NCBI GenBank assembly: GCA_965198185.1
Contig: CBDAOU010000001.1
Coordinates: forward strand, 806,001 to 870,000
DNA from: JAJECS01 sp965198185
GTDB taxonomy: Bacteria; Chloroflexota; UBA11872
Length of the DNA stretch: 64,000 nucleotides
Reading direction: 5' to 3'
Part shown: in pieces, positions 6,906 through 16,285 of the stretch
How the letters are laid out: each line of letters begins with the position of its first letter
How positions within the stretch are numbered: the stretch's first letter is position 1
The notes under the pieces: model-generated
Seen by the model: the letters and a program-made list of their open reading frames with translations, nothing else
Told to the model about the DNA's origin: nothing
Databases searched by the model: none
Made by a program: the position numbers and the translations under genes

Positions 6906-9739
6906 CTATTGATCAGGGTCTGGCGGGCCGTAGTACCACTCGTTGATTATCTGCGAGGCCTCGGCCCCCACTGTCGGATCGGAGGCGCTGTTCACAAAAC
7001 CGGCCCGCAGGAAGCATAGGCTCCTCTCTGGACCCGTGCATTCCGGTTCCGACGGGTCACTATCCAGCGTGCGGTACCGCTCCTCCGAACTTCTGAAATC
7101 CGACGTATCCGCATTCAACCTCAGAAACAGCTCCCCAAACCCTCGCCGGAACTCCACATCCCCCAAGGCGTTGTAAAGGTCGTAGAAGAGCACGAATCCC
7201 ATACGGTAGTGGCAGATCGATCTCTCACTAATAATCCCAGGCGTTTGTTGTTCGAGTTCAGATAGGTTGCGCGCGGAGAGGCAAGAGTCGACTCCGATAT
7301 TGAAAGTCCATTGGGGCGGGCCCTTGTTCTCCGCAATCCACTCTAGAAACTCAGCGCCACCCTCCTGCATCCATCGCGGGGCAAACGGCCAGTAGATATG
7401 CGCGGCCTCGTGAGCGATCACGTCGGCAACATCACTATACGACTCAGCATTAATAGCTATAAATCCCCCTGCCAGAGCTCTTGTTCGGCCGACATCCGCG
7501 ACCAGCAGAGATACATAGTTAACGGGGAACGACACTGCCATAAACTCTTCGTGGCTTTCCACCGCACTCTCCAGCAAGTCCATGATGTTCGACGGGCTAT
7601 CCGTTGTGCGGACCACGGCCAAGACCACCTCGCCGGCATGCGAAAGTGTGACCGCCCGCTCCTCGACAACGACCTGCGCAGGATCCAGCAGGGTGGACAA
7701 GAGCGCCTGACGCTGCGCTGGACCAGCATTTGCACCTTGGAGCAATGCCGCGACTAACGATGCCTCATCATCCGCGATACCGCCCGACAGCGTCGAGTGC
7801 GACAGCACTTGGTTCAAGTAGCTTCGGCGGTGTTGGTCACTGAAGAATTTCAACCAGCTCATCGCTGCTGCATCGGATGCAGCAAAACCTCCGAGAAAGG
7901 GCATTCCCGCGATACTCACGGCCAGGGATTGGTCTTTATCCCCGATGTATATGAAGTCATAAATTACGTTAAGCTCGTCCGTGCTGACGCCATCCGACAG
8001 CCAGGACTTACCGACAACTGCATCGAACACGCTCGAGGATTCCACCGCCAGCCTCTGGAGCGCCAGTACAGGATCTATTTCAGATGAGGCAATGCCATCG
8101 TCAATCCAGGACAGAGCCTTTAGAGTCATCGCCGCGCCCGAGTCGCGCAGATCAAGATACTCCAGTGCCACCACCGCTACCTGCCCATCCACGATCCCGC
8201 CCTGCAGCGCCGACCGAGCCAGAAGACTTCGCAATTCATCCCTAAACGCAGCAGCATAGAGAATATCGACTATGAACAAGTCGCCTTTGCCGATAGTTTC
8301 GAGAAATGGCATATTCAATATCTGCGAGGATGCCTGTCTATCTTCGGAGGTTATCTCCGACATCATTTTGTATACGATCAGGTGCTCGCGCCGATCTAGG
8401 CCGTCCTCAAACCACGGCCGGCCTAGCAGCGTCGTGAAATGGTCGCGGTAGCCTCGCAGCTGCCATTCCATCATGTCCATAAGCAACTCGGCTTCGCTAT
8501 CGACTCCTGCTGGATTGCCATCTTCATCGAGCGGTGGTGGAGCTATTCCGTCCTGAATCCAAGGCAGCGCTTCTATCACTCCGGCTGCCTCCGGATACCT
8601 CTGCTTGAGATGGATCAACGGCAAGGAGGTTCGCTGGTCTTCCGTGAGGCCCCCTGCCAATGCCAAATGCGAGACCGTCGATTCCAGCTCATCCGGGGCG
8701 TACCAGATAATCGTGACTAACGTCTGCAAGGGTAAGAGATCGAGTCCGTCGAGAGTGTGGAGAAACGGCATGGTTGAAACTGTTGCCGCTGCCGTCGGGT
8801 AGTCTTGAGCTATGCGAACAATATGCCAAATAAAATATTCCACCGTGCGTGTCGGCACTCGGTCCACGCTATATACGGACGTTGTGTGGATTCCGGGATG
8901 CCGCACAAGAGCCCAAAAGGCCGTCGGGGATAGCGTGGCCAGCTCTCGGAGCCTCCTGACCAGACCTGGCTCATCACGGGAGAGGCCGTCTTGCACCCAC
9001 GCAATTTCGCCTATCGCTTCGTTAACGACACTCACAGGTATCAGCATAGGCGCGGCGTCGGTATCGGCGTTGGCGCGGGCGTGGGTGCAGGGCGTGGGCC
9101 TCGGCGCGGGCGTCGGCGCGGGCGTGGGCCTCGGCGCAGGCGGGGCGCGGGCGTGGGCGCGGGCGTCGGCGCGGGCGTGGGCGCAGGCGTCGGCGCGGGC
9201 GTGGGCGCAGGCGTCGGCGCGGGCGTCGGCGCGGAAGGTACGGCCGGCGGCAGCTCCGCACGTTGGAGACCAGCCACCGATATGCCGTAGCGCGCCTCCC
9301 AGGTGGCGACGTCCAGCACGAAGTTCCCGTAGTTGGTCTCGTTGATGCCAAAAAGCTCCACGTCGGCAATGGACTGGATGTGGAGCAGGCGCGGCTGCGG
9401 CCATTCGGTCTCCCACTTGACCAGATAGATCGGATCGCCGTCTTTCAGCAGCCCGGCCGACAGCCATGGATCACCCACCGACAGCTCGCGCAACCCCGCC
9501 AGGCTGACCTCGGTGCGGGCGCTCCAGTTGATATGCCTGCCGCCCAGGGCGCGGGTATCGCCGCCCCAGTGCAGGACGCCCTGCTCGTCGGCGATCCAAA
9601 GATGCGGCGTACCCTCCAGCGCCACGACGGCACCGGGCACGAAGACCTGTTGCGCCTGCGCCACCGGCAGCGCCATGCAGGCGGCGACCGTGATTGCCAG
9701 CACGACGAGGCTCCTGCGCCAGGACCATGGCTTCCGCAT
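6906..9739 (-). CDS. Secreted gluzincin-type metallopeptidase with triple helical super-repeats; frame broken in Pro-Thr linker
   Basis: The gene starts at the ATG at 9739 with a signal peptide (MRKPWSWRRSLVVLAITVAA, then a cut site near AQAQQ) and an N-terminal domain of about 150 residues. A Pro-Thr-Ala linker follows at 9240-9060. At about 9141-9147 the frame shifts by one missing base; with it restored the product would be 944 residues. After the linker come three super-repeats of about 145-150 residues, each with a W-x-x-DG-I/L motif (WVQDGL, WIQDGI, WIDDGI), an MPFL motif and a GGI/GGL motif. The C-terminal domain has HEAAH followed by EGGAEFLE, the zinc site of the MA peptidase clan. 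The coding part is visibly poorer in GC than its neighbours. The linker frame drifts more than once, so the exact repair is uncertain. Confidence 0.7.
9060..9237 (-). repeat. Pro-Thr-Ala codon repeat array (12-bp units) with frame drift
   Basis: Tandem 12-bp units encode PTPA on the minus strand. They separate the signal and N-terminal domain from the helical repeats and peptidase domain. One unit near 9141-9147 is one base short compared with its neighbours, which moves translation to another frame. Further in, a short stretch near 9080-9110 reads as PTPA again only in the first frame. Confidence 0.75.
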
Positions 9740-9984
9740 GCCAATCTCTTTCGCGGTTCGGCCTCCGAGAGCCGAGCGACGCCCTGGCAACGCTCTAAGA
9801 AAGCTCTGAATATCCGGGTGCCAGAGCTCCGGGGCTGTGGCAGGGCGCCTGGGGGTGTCGGGTGGACGGCGTTTCGGGGCTGGGGCCGCCGTCAAGTGGC
9901 GGTCCAGGCCGCGTTCACGCATGCGGGACCTTTACCGTTCGGCCAGGATCAACTCGGCCCATTGCCGGTAGTGGATCACTGTCA

Positions 9985-10014
9985 CCTGCTACCGGTACCG
10001 GTAGCGGTAGCAGG
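9985..10014. repeat. Nested inverted repeat around CTACCGGTACCGGTAG
   Basis: Ten-base arms CCTGCTACCG and CGGTAGCAGG flank a partly overlapping 16-bp perfect palindrome at 9989-10004. It lies about 250 bases upstream of the secreted peptidase start, so it may be an operator or simply an intergenic palindromic repeat. Confidence 0.6.
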
Positions 10015-10125
10015 TAGGATCACTATGCCCCGATGTGCGGCACGGTGTCTAGTCGGTGCGGGAGCGGTGCAATAGGGCAGCCAAGGGGGGTGCTTCTACA
10101 CTGGTCGTCTCAAGCGGCAGGGGTC

Positions 10126-10152
10126 GGATTCCCGCTTCCGCGGGAATGACGG
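10126..10152. repeat. REP-type hairpin (ATTCCCGC...GCGGGAAT class)
   Basis: The arms GGATTCCCGC and GCGGGAATGAC form a short hairpin. The same class recurs at 16938, 32127, 34459 and 43498, always between genes. Such elements are common dispersed palindromes in bacterial chromosomes. Confidence 0.65.
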
Positions 10153-10265
10153 AGCCAAAGTGACCCACGTCCCGCGACTGATATACCAGACAAACACCGA
10201 ACGCCCTGCTACACTTCGCGGCATGGCCCTCATCCCACCGCCGCAAAGACACACACCGGCGGCGC

Positions 10266-10430
10266 ATGGACCTCTCGACCCCACGCGCCGCACCGGATGT
10301 CCGCCCCCGCCAGCGGGCGCCTCCCGTCATGCGCCGGCCCGCGCCGATCTGTCCCGACTGCACCGCGCCGCTGCGAGCGCAGGGCCTGTGCCTCGTCTGC
10401 CCGGCCTGCGGCTTCGGCGCCTGCGGCTAG
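10266..10430 (+). CDS. Small orphan zinc-ribbon protein
   Basis: A 54-codon reading frame starts at ATG 10266. Its last 26 residues are cysteine-rich: CPDC, then about ten residues on, CLVCPACGFGACG just before the stop. This is a four-cysteine zinc ribbon of the style found at the extreme C terminus of B12-dependent ribonucleotide reductases, but here it stands alone. The first 28 residues are Pro- and Arg-rich and not recognisable; an internal ATG at 10328 is an alternative start. No ribosome-binding site is obvious. Whether it is expressed is uncertain, but the cysteine spacing is unlikely to arise by chance. Confidence 0.5.
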   Translation: MDLSTPRAAPDVRPRQRAPPVMRRPAPICPDCTAPLRAQGLCLVCPACGFGACG

Positions 10431-10474
10431 ACGGTCCGCTCCGGGGAACCTCGAATTGCGTGCCTTCCGCCCTC

Positions 10475-10502
10475 GTAGGGGCGACGCATGCGTCGCCCCT
10501 AC
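10475..10502. repeat. 28-bp perfect palindrome, copy 1
   Basis: A perfect palindrome with arms GTAGGGGCGACGCA and its complement lies between the zinc-ribbon gene and the next minus-strand gene. The identical 28 bases recur at 34514-34541, so this is a dispersed family and not a local operator. Confidence 0.8.
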
Positions 10503-10597
10503 GCTCCAGGAAATCTCGAACTGCGTTTCTTCCCCTTTGAAGGGGACCGGTGCGAATGGGGAAAAGCGGTCGATGGCCCAGGTAGGTCTACCGGTGC

Positions 10598-11551
10598 CTA
10601 CGCGCCGGGATGGGTCTCCGGCTCGACCCGCGCGACGTGCCGCGCGAGATAGGCCCCGCCCGCGACCCCCAGCATGCTGCTCGGACCCGTGGCCGCGCCC
10701 ACCGCCGCCCCAATCCCGGTCGCCATGACGACCACCGCCGCGAGATTGTCGACCGTCACCGTCATGAACATATCCGACACCAGCGGCTCGGAGAATCGCA
10801 GCAGGAACGTTTCGCCCGCGCCGAGAATCTGCGCGAAGGACGCCAGCACCAGGCCCAGCGCCGCGATTCCCAGCAGGGCGGCAGCCGCGGCGCTCGCCAT
10901 GATGACGACGCCGAACAAGGTGCGGAGCACCAGGCCGGGCCGCGCCCAGCACGCGGCCCGCACCCGCCCGTACGCCTCGAACGGGCCGGCGCCGCGCATG
11001 ACGTGGGGCACCACCAGCCATTGCAAGGCGCCGATGGGGACGATGACCAGCACGTTCATGACGAAGATCAGCATGTAGACCAGCGCGATCAGCGCCAACG
11101 GCCGCGCGGGAAGCTCGCCCAGAGGCCCGCGCGCGCCCATCTGCGTGAGGACGAACACGCCCACCTGCGCCGCGAGCAGCACCCCGACGACCAGCGCGGC
11201 GGGAATCGCCGCCGCCACAAGCGGCACGGCGCGATTCAAGGCCACTCGTAGCCCCGCAGCCAACTGCGTGCCCCGCTCGCTGGCCGACACCGCCACGGCG
11301 CCCGCGGCGATGGACCAGGTGACGACGATGAGCGCTGCCGCGATGACGATGAACGGAATCGCCGCCGGCGAGCGAACATAGGCCAGCGCGGCGGCGCTGC
11401 CGCCGAGCGCACCGACCGCCGCCCCTGCCGACAGCCCCAGACCGAGCACGCCGGGACGAGCGCCAACCGCAAAGGCCGCGGCAATGGGGGCCAGCAGGCC
11501 GTCCGTCGCTCCGGCCGCGTCGCGCGTCCCGGTGGTGTCTGTGGATGTCAT
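10598..11551 (-). CDS. Polytopic membrane protein of unknown function
   Basis: The 317-residue product is very rich in Ala, Val and Leu with about six to eight hydrophobic segments, for example around AAIPFIVIAAALIVVTW-like and ALIALVYMLIFVMNVLVIV-like stretches. The N-terminal 20 residues are polar (MTSTDTTGTRDAAGATDG) and the C terminus is soluble. I start at the ATG at 11551; the frame is open upstream but crosses the promoter gap shared with the divergent dehydrogenase gene. I do not recognise the family. The pattern, two or three repeated membrane hairpins with small residues, resembles bacterial DUF4013/YIP-like membrane proteins but that is only a resemblance. Confidence 0.7.
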   Translation of the reverse strand: MTSTDTTGTRDAAGATDGLLAPIAAAFAVGARPGVLGLGLSAGAAVGALGGSAAALAYVRSPAAIPFIVIAAALIVVTWSIAAGAVAVSASERGTQLAAGLRVALNRAVPLVAAAIPAALVVGVLLAAQVGVFVLTQMGARGPLGELPARPLALIALVYMLIFVMNVLVIVPIGALQWLVVPHVMRGAGPFEAYGRVRAACWARPGLVLRTLFGVVIMASAAAAALLGIAALGLVLASFAQILGAGETFLLRFSEPLVSDMFMTVTVDNLAAVVVMATGIGAAVGAATGPSSMLGVAGGAYLARHVARVEPETHPGA

Positions 11552-11633
11552 GCGGCCAACGCCGGCAGTGTATCTCTCCGGCTCGCGGGGCTTATGCTCA
11601 TATTGCCGGTGAAACGCAGCGGGGGACGGGACC

Positions 11634-12593
11634 GTGACGACTGATTCAAACGCGGGCAATGGGCGCCGTGCCGTAGTGGTCGGCGCCGGGCGCATGGGTC
11701 ATGGGATCGCGCTCGAGCTGGCGCGCGGCGGCTTCGGAGTGTCGCTGTACGATGCCGCCCCCGGCCGCGCCGAGGCGGCGATTGCCGAGGCTCGGCAGGA
11801 CGCCCAGGATCTGGTGCGCGCCGGAGTGATCACTGACGACGACGTGGACGTCGTCGTGGGACGGCTGCGCCCTGCCGAGACCCTTGCCGACGCAGCCGCC
11901 GGCGCCGACTTCGCGGCCGAGGCCGTGGCCGAGAACCTGGCGATCAAGCAGGCCGTCTTCGCCGAGCTCGACCGGCACTGCCCTCCGCCCGCGATCCTGA
12001 CCAGCAATACATCGAGCATTGCCGTGACCGACATCGCCAAGGGCTGCACCCATCCCGAGCGCGTGGCCCTGGCGCACTGGATGCTCCCGCCGCACCTGAT
12101 CCCGACCGTCGAAATCGCTCCCGGTGCATCGACCGACGCGGACACGATCAACGGCCTGCGTGAGCTGCTCGAATCGCTCGACAAGTGGCCGGTGCTCATC
12201 CGCAAGGAGCTGCCGGGCTACCTGATGAACCGCCTCCAATTCGCCCTCGCGCGCGAGGCGCTGAGCCTCATCCACAAGGGCGTGACCACCGCCGACGAGA
12301 TCGACCAGCTGATGAAAGGCGTGCTGGCGCGGCGCATCCCGGTGCTCGGCATCATGCGCCAGGCCGACATGGCCGGGTTGGACGTATATCGCCAGATCTT
12401 CACCTACCTGGGTCCGGATCTCGATGCCAGCGCCGAGCCGCCCGCCTTGCTGGAGGAGGCCGTGGCCGCCGGCCACACGGGCGCGCGCGAGGGCCAGGGG
12501 CTCTTCACCTGGGAGCCCGGCGAGTTCGAGCGCTACGTCGCCGCCCGCAATGAGGCGCTAATCCAGGCGCTTCGGAAGGACCGCGCCGGCTGA
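11634..12593 (+). CDS. 3-hydroxyacyl-CoA dehydrogenase family NAD-dependent dehydrogenase
   Basis: The 319-residue protein has an N-terminal Rossmann fold (VVVGAGRMGHGIALELARGG) and the 3HCDH catalytic region with LTSNTSSIAV and AHWMLPPHLIPTVEI, where the His pairs with a downstream Glu. The C-terminal helical domain begins at PGYLMNRLQFALAREAL. Length matches single-domain family members such as 3-hydroxybutyryl-CoA dehydrogenase or L-gulonate 3-dehydrogenase (lambda-crystallin type). The substrate is not decided by sequence. The start is GTG at 11634. The 3' end overlaps the convergent membrane-protein gene by 36 bases. Confidence 0.85.
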   Translation: MTTDSNAGNGRRAVVVGAGRMGHGIALELARGGFGVSLYDAAPGRAEAAIAEARQDAQDLVRAGVITDDDVDVVVGRLRPAETLADAAAGADFAAEAVAENLAIKQAVFAELDRHCPPPAILTSNTSSIAVTDIAKGCTHPERVALAHWMLPPHLIPTVEIAPGASTDADTINGLRELLESLDKWPVLIRKELPGYLMNRLQFALAREALSLIHKGVTTADEIDQLMKGVLARRIPVLGIMRQADMAGLDVYRQIFTYLGPDLDASAEPPALLEEAVAAGHTGAREGQGLFTWEPGEFERYVAARNEALIQALRKDRAG

Positions 12594-13967
12594 AACATCA
12601 TCCGCCTCGCTCTTCACGGGGAGGGCTGGGGTGAGGGTCCGGGATGGGGCAGCCACGGCCTGCCCGACGTAGCGCCGCCCGATCGCATAGGCCGCGGCCG
12701 ACTCGCTGGCCATGCTCACCGTGCGCGCCATGGCCCCCACCCAGGCGCCGGCAAGCGCGGCAGCGGGCGCGACGATGAACAGCAGGACGGCCATAAGCAC
12801 CAGCCGCCCGATGGCGGCTGCCGCCACCAACGACGTGCGGCGCTGGTGCATGGTGAGGCCGGAGTAGAACTGCCGCAGCCCCATCACCGCGGGCACCACG
12901 ACGAATATCTGCAACGCCGGCAGCGCCGCTGCGGCCACGTGGGGAGGCGCGCCGATTACCCCTTCGAGCGCAAACCGTCCCACGGGAGTAAAGGCGATCA
13001 GCGCCATCAACGCGGTCAGACCAATCGAAACGGCGACGACGAAGGCGCGCACCCGCGCATGGTTGCCGGGGTCTTGCGCCATTACCAGGACCACCTGCCG
13101 CAGCGTGGCCAGCGCCGCCATGCTCACCATGATGAGGCTCATCGCCACCCGCAGGGCCGCCACGGCCGTCTCCGGCTCGGCCAGCCGCAGCAGCCCAGCG
13201 TTGGTGAGCGGCAGACCCGCCGCCAGCGAAAACTGCGTGGCGATCAGCGGCAGCACAAACCAGGTCACCTGGCGCGCGTCGAGTGGCTGCTGGCCGCCCG
13301 GGTCTTCGCCGTAGGGCGCGCGGCGCAAGGCGCGGTGGGCCAGCCAGCCGAGCACTACGGCCTCCACCGCGGCGACCGCGAGCCAGACAAGCGCGCCGGC
13401 CGTGCTCGCCGCCACCGGCACGTTGGGGATGACGCCCAGCGCCAGGACGGCCAGCAAGGCGACGCTGACCGCCGGCGCCACCCACACCACCCGCGTCTGC
13501 CGCAGATGCGCCAGCTGCGCCACGTAGAACAGCCGCGCCAGGTTGAAGATGGGCACCAGCGCGGCGAACTGCATCATCTGCACCACCCGCGGCGTCAGCG
13601 CCGGGGGCGTGCCCATCAGCTGCTCGAAGAACCACGGCCCGCTGGCCGGCAGCGCCGTCACCAGCGTCAGCCCCACGATGCCCAGGGTGTAAACCGCCGT
13701 ATAGCGGCGCATGAAGTAGTAGGACCGGCGCCCGCGCACCAGCACCAGATAGGCGCTCTGCACCGCGATGCCCGCCGCGCCCAGAATCTGCACCACGCCG
13801 CTGACGACGCCAAAGGCCGCCAGCGACGCCGCCGGCTCGAGCCCGCGCGCGATGCCCGCGTCGAGCAGCGGGTGCCGCACCTGCTGCAGCACCTGCGACG
13901 CCGCCAGCGGCAGAAAGAACGCCCACATCACGCCATAGGTCACGGCTTTGACGGACACAGGGCGCAT
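12558..13967 (-). CDS. Multi-pass membrane protein, MATE/MOP-flippase-like
   Basis: The 469-residue protein has about 12 hydrophobic segments in two similar halves, as in MATE and other MOP-superfamily exporters; the resemblance includes LPLIATQFSLAAGLPLTNAG and the repeated amphipathic turns. This is an inference from topology. The last 25 codons run through a copy of a dispersed G-rich repeat (PSRTLTPALPVKSEADD), so the native C terminus may once have ended earlier. The gene overlaps the end of the convergent dehydrogenase gene. It begins with ATG at 13967. Confidence 0.65.
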   Translation of the reverse strand: MRPVSVKAVTYGVMWAFFLPLAASQVLQQVRHPLLDAGIARGLEPAASLAAFGVVSGVVQILGAAGIAVQSAYLVLVRGRRSYYFMRRYTAVYTLGIVGLTLVTALPASGPWFFEQLMGTPPALTPRVVQMMQFAALVPIFNLARLFYVAQLAHLRQTRVVWVAPAVSVALLAVLALGVIPNVPVAASTAGALVWLAVAAVEAVVLGWLAHRALRRAPYGEDPGGQQPLDARQVTWFVLPLIATQFSLAAGLPLTNAGLLRLAEPETAVAALRVAMSLIMVSMAALATLRQVVLVMAQDPGNHARVRAFVVAVSIGLTALMALIAFTPVGRFALEGVIGAPPHVAAAALPALQIFVVVPAVMGLRQFYSGLTMHQRRTSLVAAAAIGRLVLMAVLLFIVAPAAALAGAWVGAMARTVSMASESAAAYAIGRRYVGQAVAAPSRTLTPALPVKSEADDVSAGAVLPKRLD

Positions 13968-14198
13968 GGGCGCGGCGATCCCGGAGCTTCAGGGAGGCGG
14001 CCCGATTATGACCGGCGCGCCAGCGGGAAGCTCACAGCCGACCAACCGTTCCTCGACGGGCGGCGCAAGGCTCCGGCGCCGTCCATGCGCCTCCATCCCG
14101 GGAAGCGCTCCGGTTCGCCCTGCTATCTTGCCCTCGTCCGCTTACCTCACGGGGAATGCGGCAAGCACCGGGAGCCATGCCGCCAGAAAGTTCCTCGT

Positions 14199-15886
14199 AT
14201 GCCCCGCCCGACTGTCCTGCTCCTCGCGATCACCGCTCTCGCCCTCGCAAGCACTGGATGCGCCTCGCCGGACAGCCTGCCGCCCCCCGACGCGGCGGCA
14301 GTGGGCGCTGCCGCTGCCGCAACCGGCTCGGCCTCGCCGCCCACGCCCACCCCATTCCCGGCGCCCCTGCCCACGCGAGAACCATCCCCGACACCCACGC
14401 CGACGCCAACGCAAGAGCCAACCCCGACGCCGGGACCCCGACGCCGACGCCAACGCCCACGCAGGAACCAGCGCCGACGCCAACGCAAGAGCCAACCCCG
14501 ACGCCAGGACCGCCGACGCCGACGCCAACGCCCACGCAGGAACCAGCGCCGACGCCAACGCAAGAGCCAACCCCGACGCCGGAACCGCCGACGCCCGCGC
14601 AAATCTTCGCCAAGGTCTCCCCGGCGATCGCGTTCGTGGAAACGGCGCTTAGCACAGGCAGCGGCGTATTGGTGGAAGGCGGCTACGTGGTGACGAGTGC
14701 GCATGTGGTCTGGCCCTACAACTCCGTGCGCGTGGTGTTTCCCGATGGGTCAGAATTCAAGGACGCGCCGGTCAAAGGCTGGGATTTGCTGGCCGATGTG
14801 GCGGTCATCGGCCCCATGGACGCCTCCGTCAGCGCCTTGACGCTGGCGGATGGCGAGGGGCTGGCCATCGGCGTTGACATGTTCTTGATCGGCTACCCCG
14901 GAGAGGTGGAGGCCTTTCCACAGCCGACGCTGGTGCGCGGGCTACTCTCCCGCCTGCGCGAATGGAAGCCGGGCACCCTCACCTTCTTCCAGACCGACGC
15001 CACGATTGCCGGCGGTCAGAGCGGCGGAGCGCTCGTTTCAGCTACAGGCGAGGTCATCGGCATCAGCGGCTTCGGCTTCACCGAGGGAGATTTCGGCCTG
15101 GTCGCATCAGCCGGGGACATTCTGCCGCTCGTGCGAGACCTAATCGCCGGCGAGGCCCCCTCGGGGCTCGGCGAACGGCGGGTGCCTTTGGCAGGGGGAA
15201 AGGTCCGTCACCAGTTCCAGCTGGCGAACTTTTGGGACGAGCGGGCCTACGTCATCAGCGAGCCGCTGGGGACCAACGTCGAGTTCCGGCTCACCGGCAT
15301 CAACGATGGCGGGATCACGGTCTACGACGCCACCGGCGGACAGTTGCTCTTGGTTGACGACGCATTCACTGGGGCCGAGGCTGGGTCACTCACCATCGAA
15401 TACGACGAGCCTCACTTCGTCGTTGCGTGGCAACTATCGGAGAATTCCGGCAGCTTTACGCTGACAAGCAACCGACCGCTGATACCGCTCCACGACCAGG
15501 ATGACGGCCGAGAACTTCGCGTGGGGGAGTCCGTCCTCGCCAACATCGACTATCCCGGTGACCTCGATTACTTCGTCATCCGGCTCGCGAGAGGCGAGAC
15601 GGTTACGATCACGGCGCAGTCGGCCCTAGCGGACACGTTTCTCAGCATCGACTACCTGGGCGCGTCCGGCGCGCAGGTCATCGTCGACGACGATAGCGGG
15701 GGCGGCTTATTCGGGCTCGATGCGGCAGTCGTCTATCGAGCGGCTCGCGCGGGGAGCTACTTCGTGATCGTGGAGGATGTGACCGGTGCGGCCCCCGGTG
15801 GATACGTGCTTGCGGTCAGCCGTGCCGGCGCGGATGCCGCGCTGACCAGGACTACGCTGGAAACGCTGTCGACCGACACGCCCTGA
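14199..15886 (+). CDS. Lipoprotein trypsin-like serine protease with PPC domains; frame broken by one base in the Pro-Thr repeat
   Basis: The ATG at 14199 starts a lipoprotein signal (MPRPTVLLLAITALALASTG, lipobox Cys next). It leads into a Pro-Thr linker made of 75-bp units. Comparing units shows that one base is missing at 14436-14440 (GGACCCCGACG where the next unit has GGACCGCCGACG). The rest of the gene lies in the new frame; restoring the base gives one 562-residue protein. The protease domain has the triad His in TSAHVV, Asp in LLADVAVI and Ser in AGGQSGGAL. Two PPC-type beta domains follow, around 15200-15480 and 15520-15850. It is probably an outer-surface HtrA-like protease without a PDZ domain. 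Sequencing error, real mutation and phase variation are all possible. Confidence 0.8.
14433..14581 (+). repeat. 75-bp tandem repeat coding a 25-residue Pro-Thr-Gln-Glu unit
   Basis: Two adjacent copies encode GPPTPTPTPTQEP and APTPTQEPTPTP. The first copy is 74 bases (14433-14506) and the second 75 (14507-14581), so only the first breaks the frame. A partial copy precedes them. Confidence 0.85.
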
Positions 15887-15910
15887 TCATTCCCCCGCGA
15901 CGAGGCGCCG

Positions 15911-16114
15911 ATGCCCGCAGTCCGCGACCTGCCCGCCGCCGTGTTCTTCGACACTCACGGCACGCTCATCTCCTGGGCGCCCGAGCGCCCCACGGCACAG
16001 GTCATAGCGGAGAGGCTGTGGGCCGCGGAACCGACGGCGCTGCGCCGCGACCGACCTGATTCAGGCGGTTGATGCGATCCTCAGACCCGCGTGGGCTCGC
16101 CTGCCACTCGCCTG
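15911..16114 (+). pseudogene. Remnant of a HAD-superfamily hydrolase
   Basis: An ATG at 15911 opens a 53-codon frame with AAVFFDTHGTLISW, which looks like HAD motif I (D-x-x-GT-L), then stops at 16070. A second frame continues with AATDLIQAVDAILRPAWARL before stopping near 16114. No motifs II-IV follow. The arrangement fits the 5' stump of a HAD phosphatase gene with at least one frame change. It lies between the protease gene and folE. The call rests on one motif only. Confidence 0.45.
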
Positions 16115-16285
16115 ATCGCACCCACCGGCAGGCGGCATGAGCGCTTCGTGACCCGAATGAGCGCCTGCGTATACTCGCAGCGTCGGGCCGGGCATCGACG
16201 CCCATCGCCCCGGCGGGTCGCGCGACCCGCCCGAGGCCATCGCGAACCAGCGCGCCACGGCCACCACACCCACAGGACGAACCGC

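Larger units (their letters stand above)
9740..10265. other. Gene-free stretch with a large palindrome and a REP hairpin
   Basis: No convincing gene is seen here. It holds an inverted repeat CCTGCTACCG/CGGTAGCAGG at 9985-9994 and 10005-10014 enclosing a 16-bp palindrome CTACCGGTACCGGTAG, and a REP-type hairpin at 10126-10152. Both could be operator, hairpin or mobile-repeat debris. Confidence 0.6.

Noticed and set aside
9060..9240. Short regular repeats that could be taken for a CRISPR array
   Set aside because: The units are 12 bases without spacers and code for Pro-Thr-Ala; no cas gene is in the window.
10151..10173. Sequence CAAAGTGACCCACG shared with the right end of the hicBA element
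   Set aside because: It follows a REP hairpin in the same way as a related sequence near 16925, so it is more likely part of a REP-type repeat than an IS end.
12846..14693. Long plus-strand open frame antisense to the MATE-like gene, 615 codons
   Set aside because: Only its last part (from 14199) is real, encoding the lipoprotein signal of the protease; the rest is a His/Arg-rich antisense shadow of the GC-rich membrane-protein gene.
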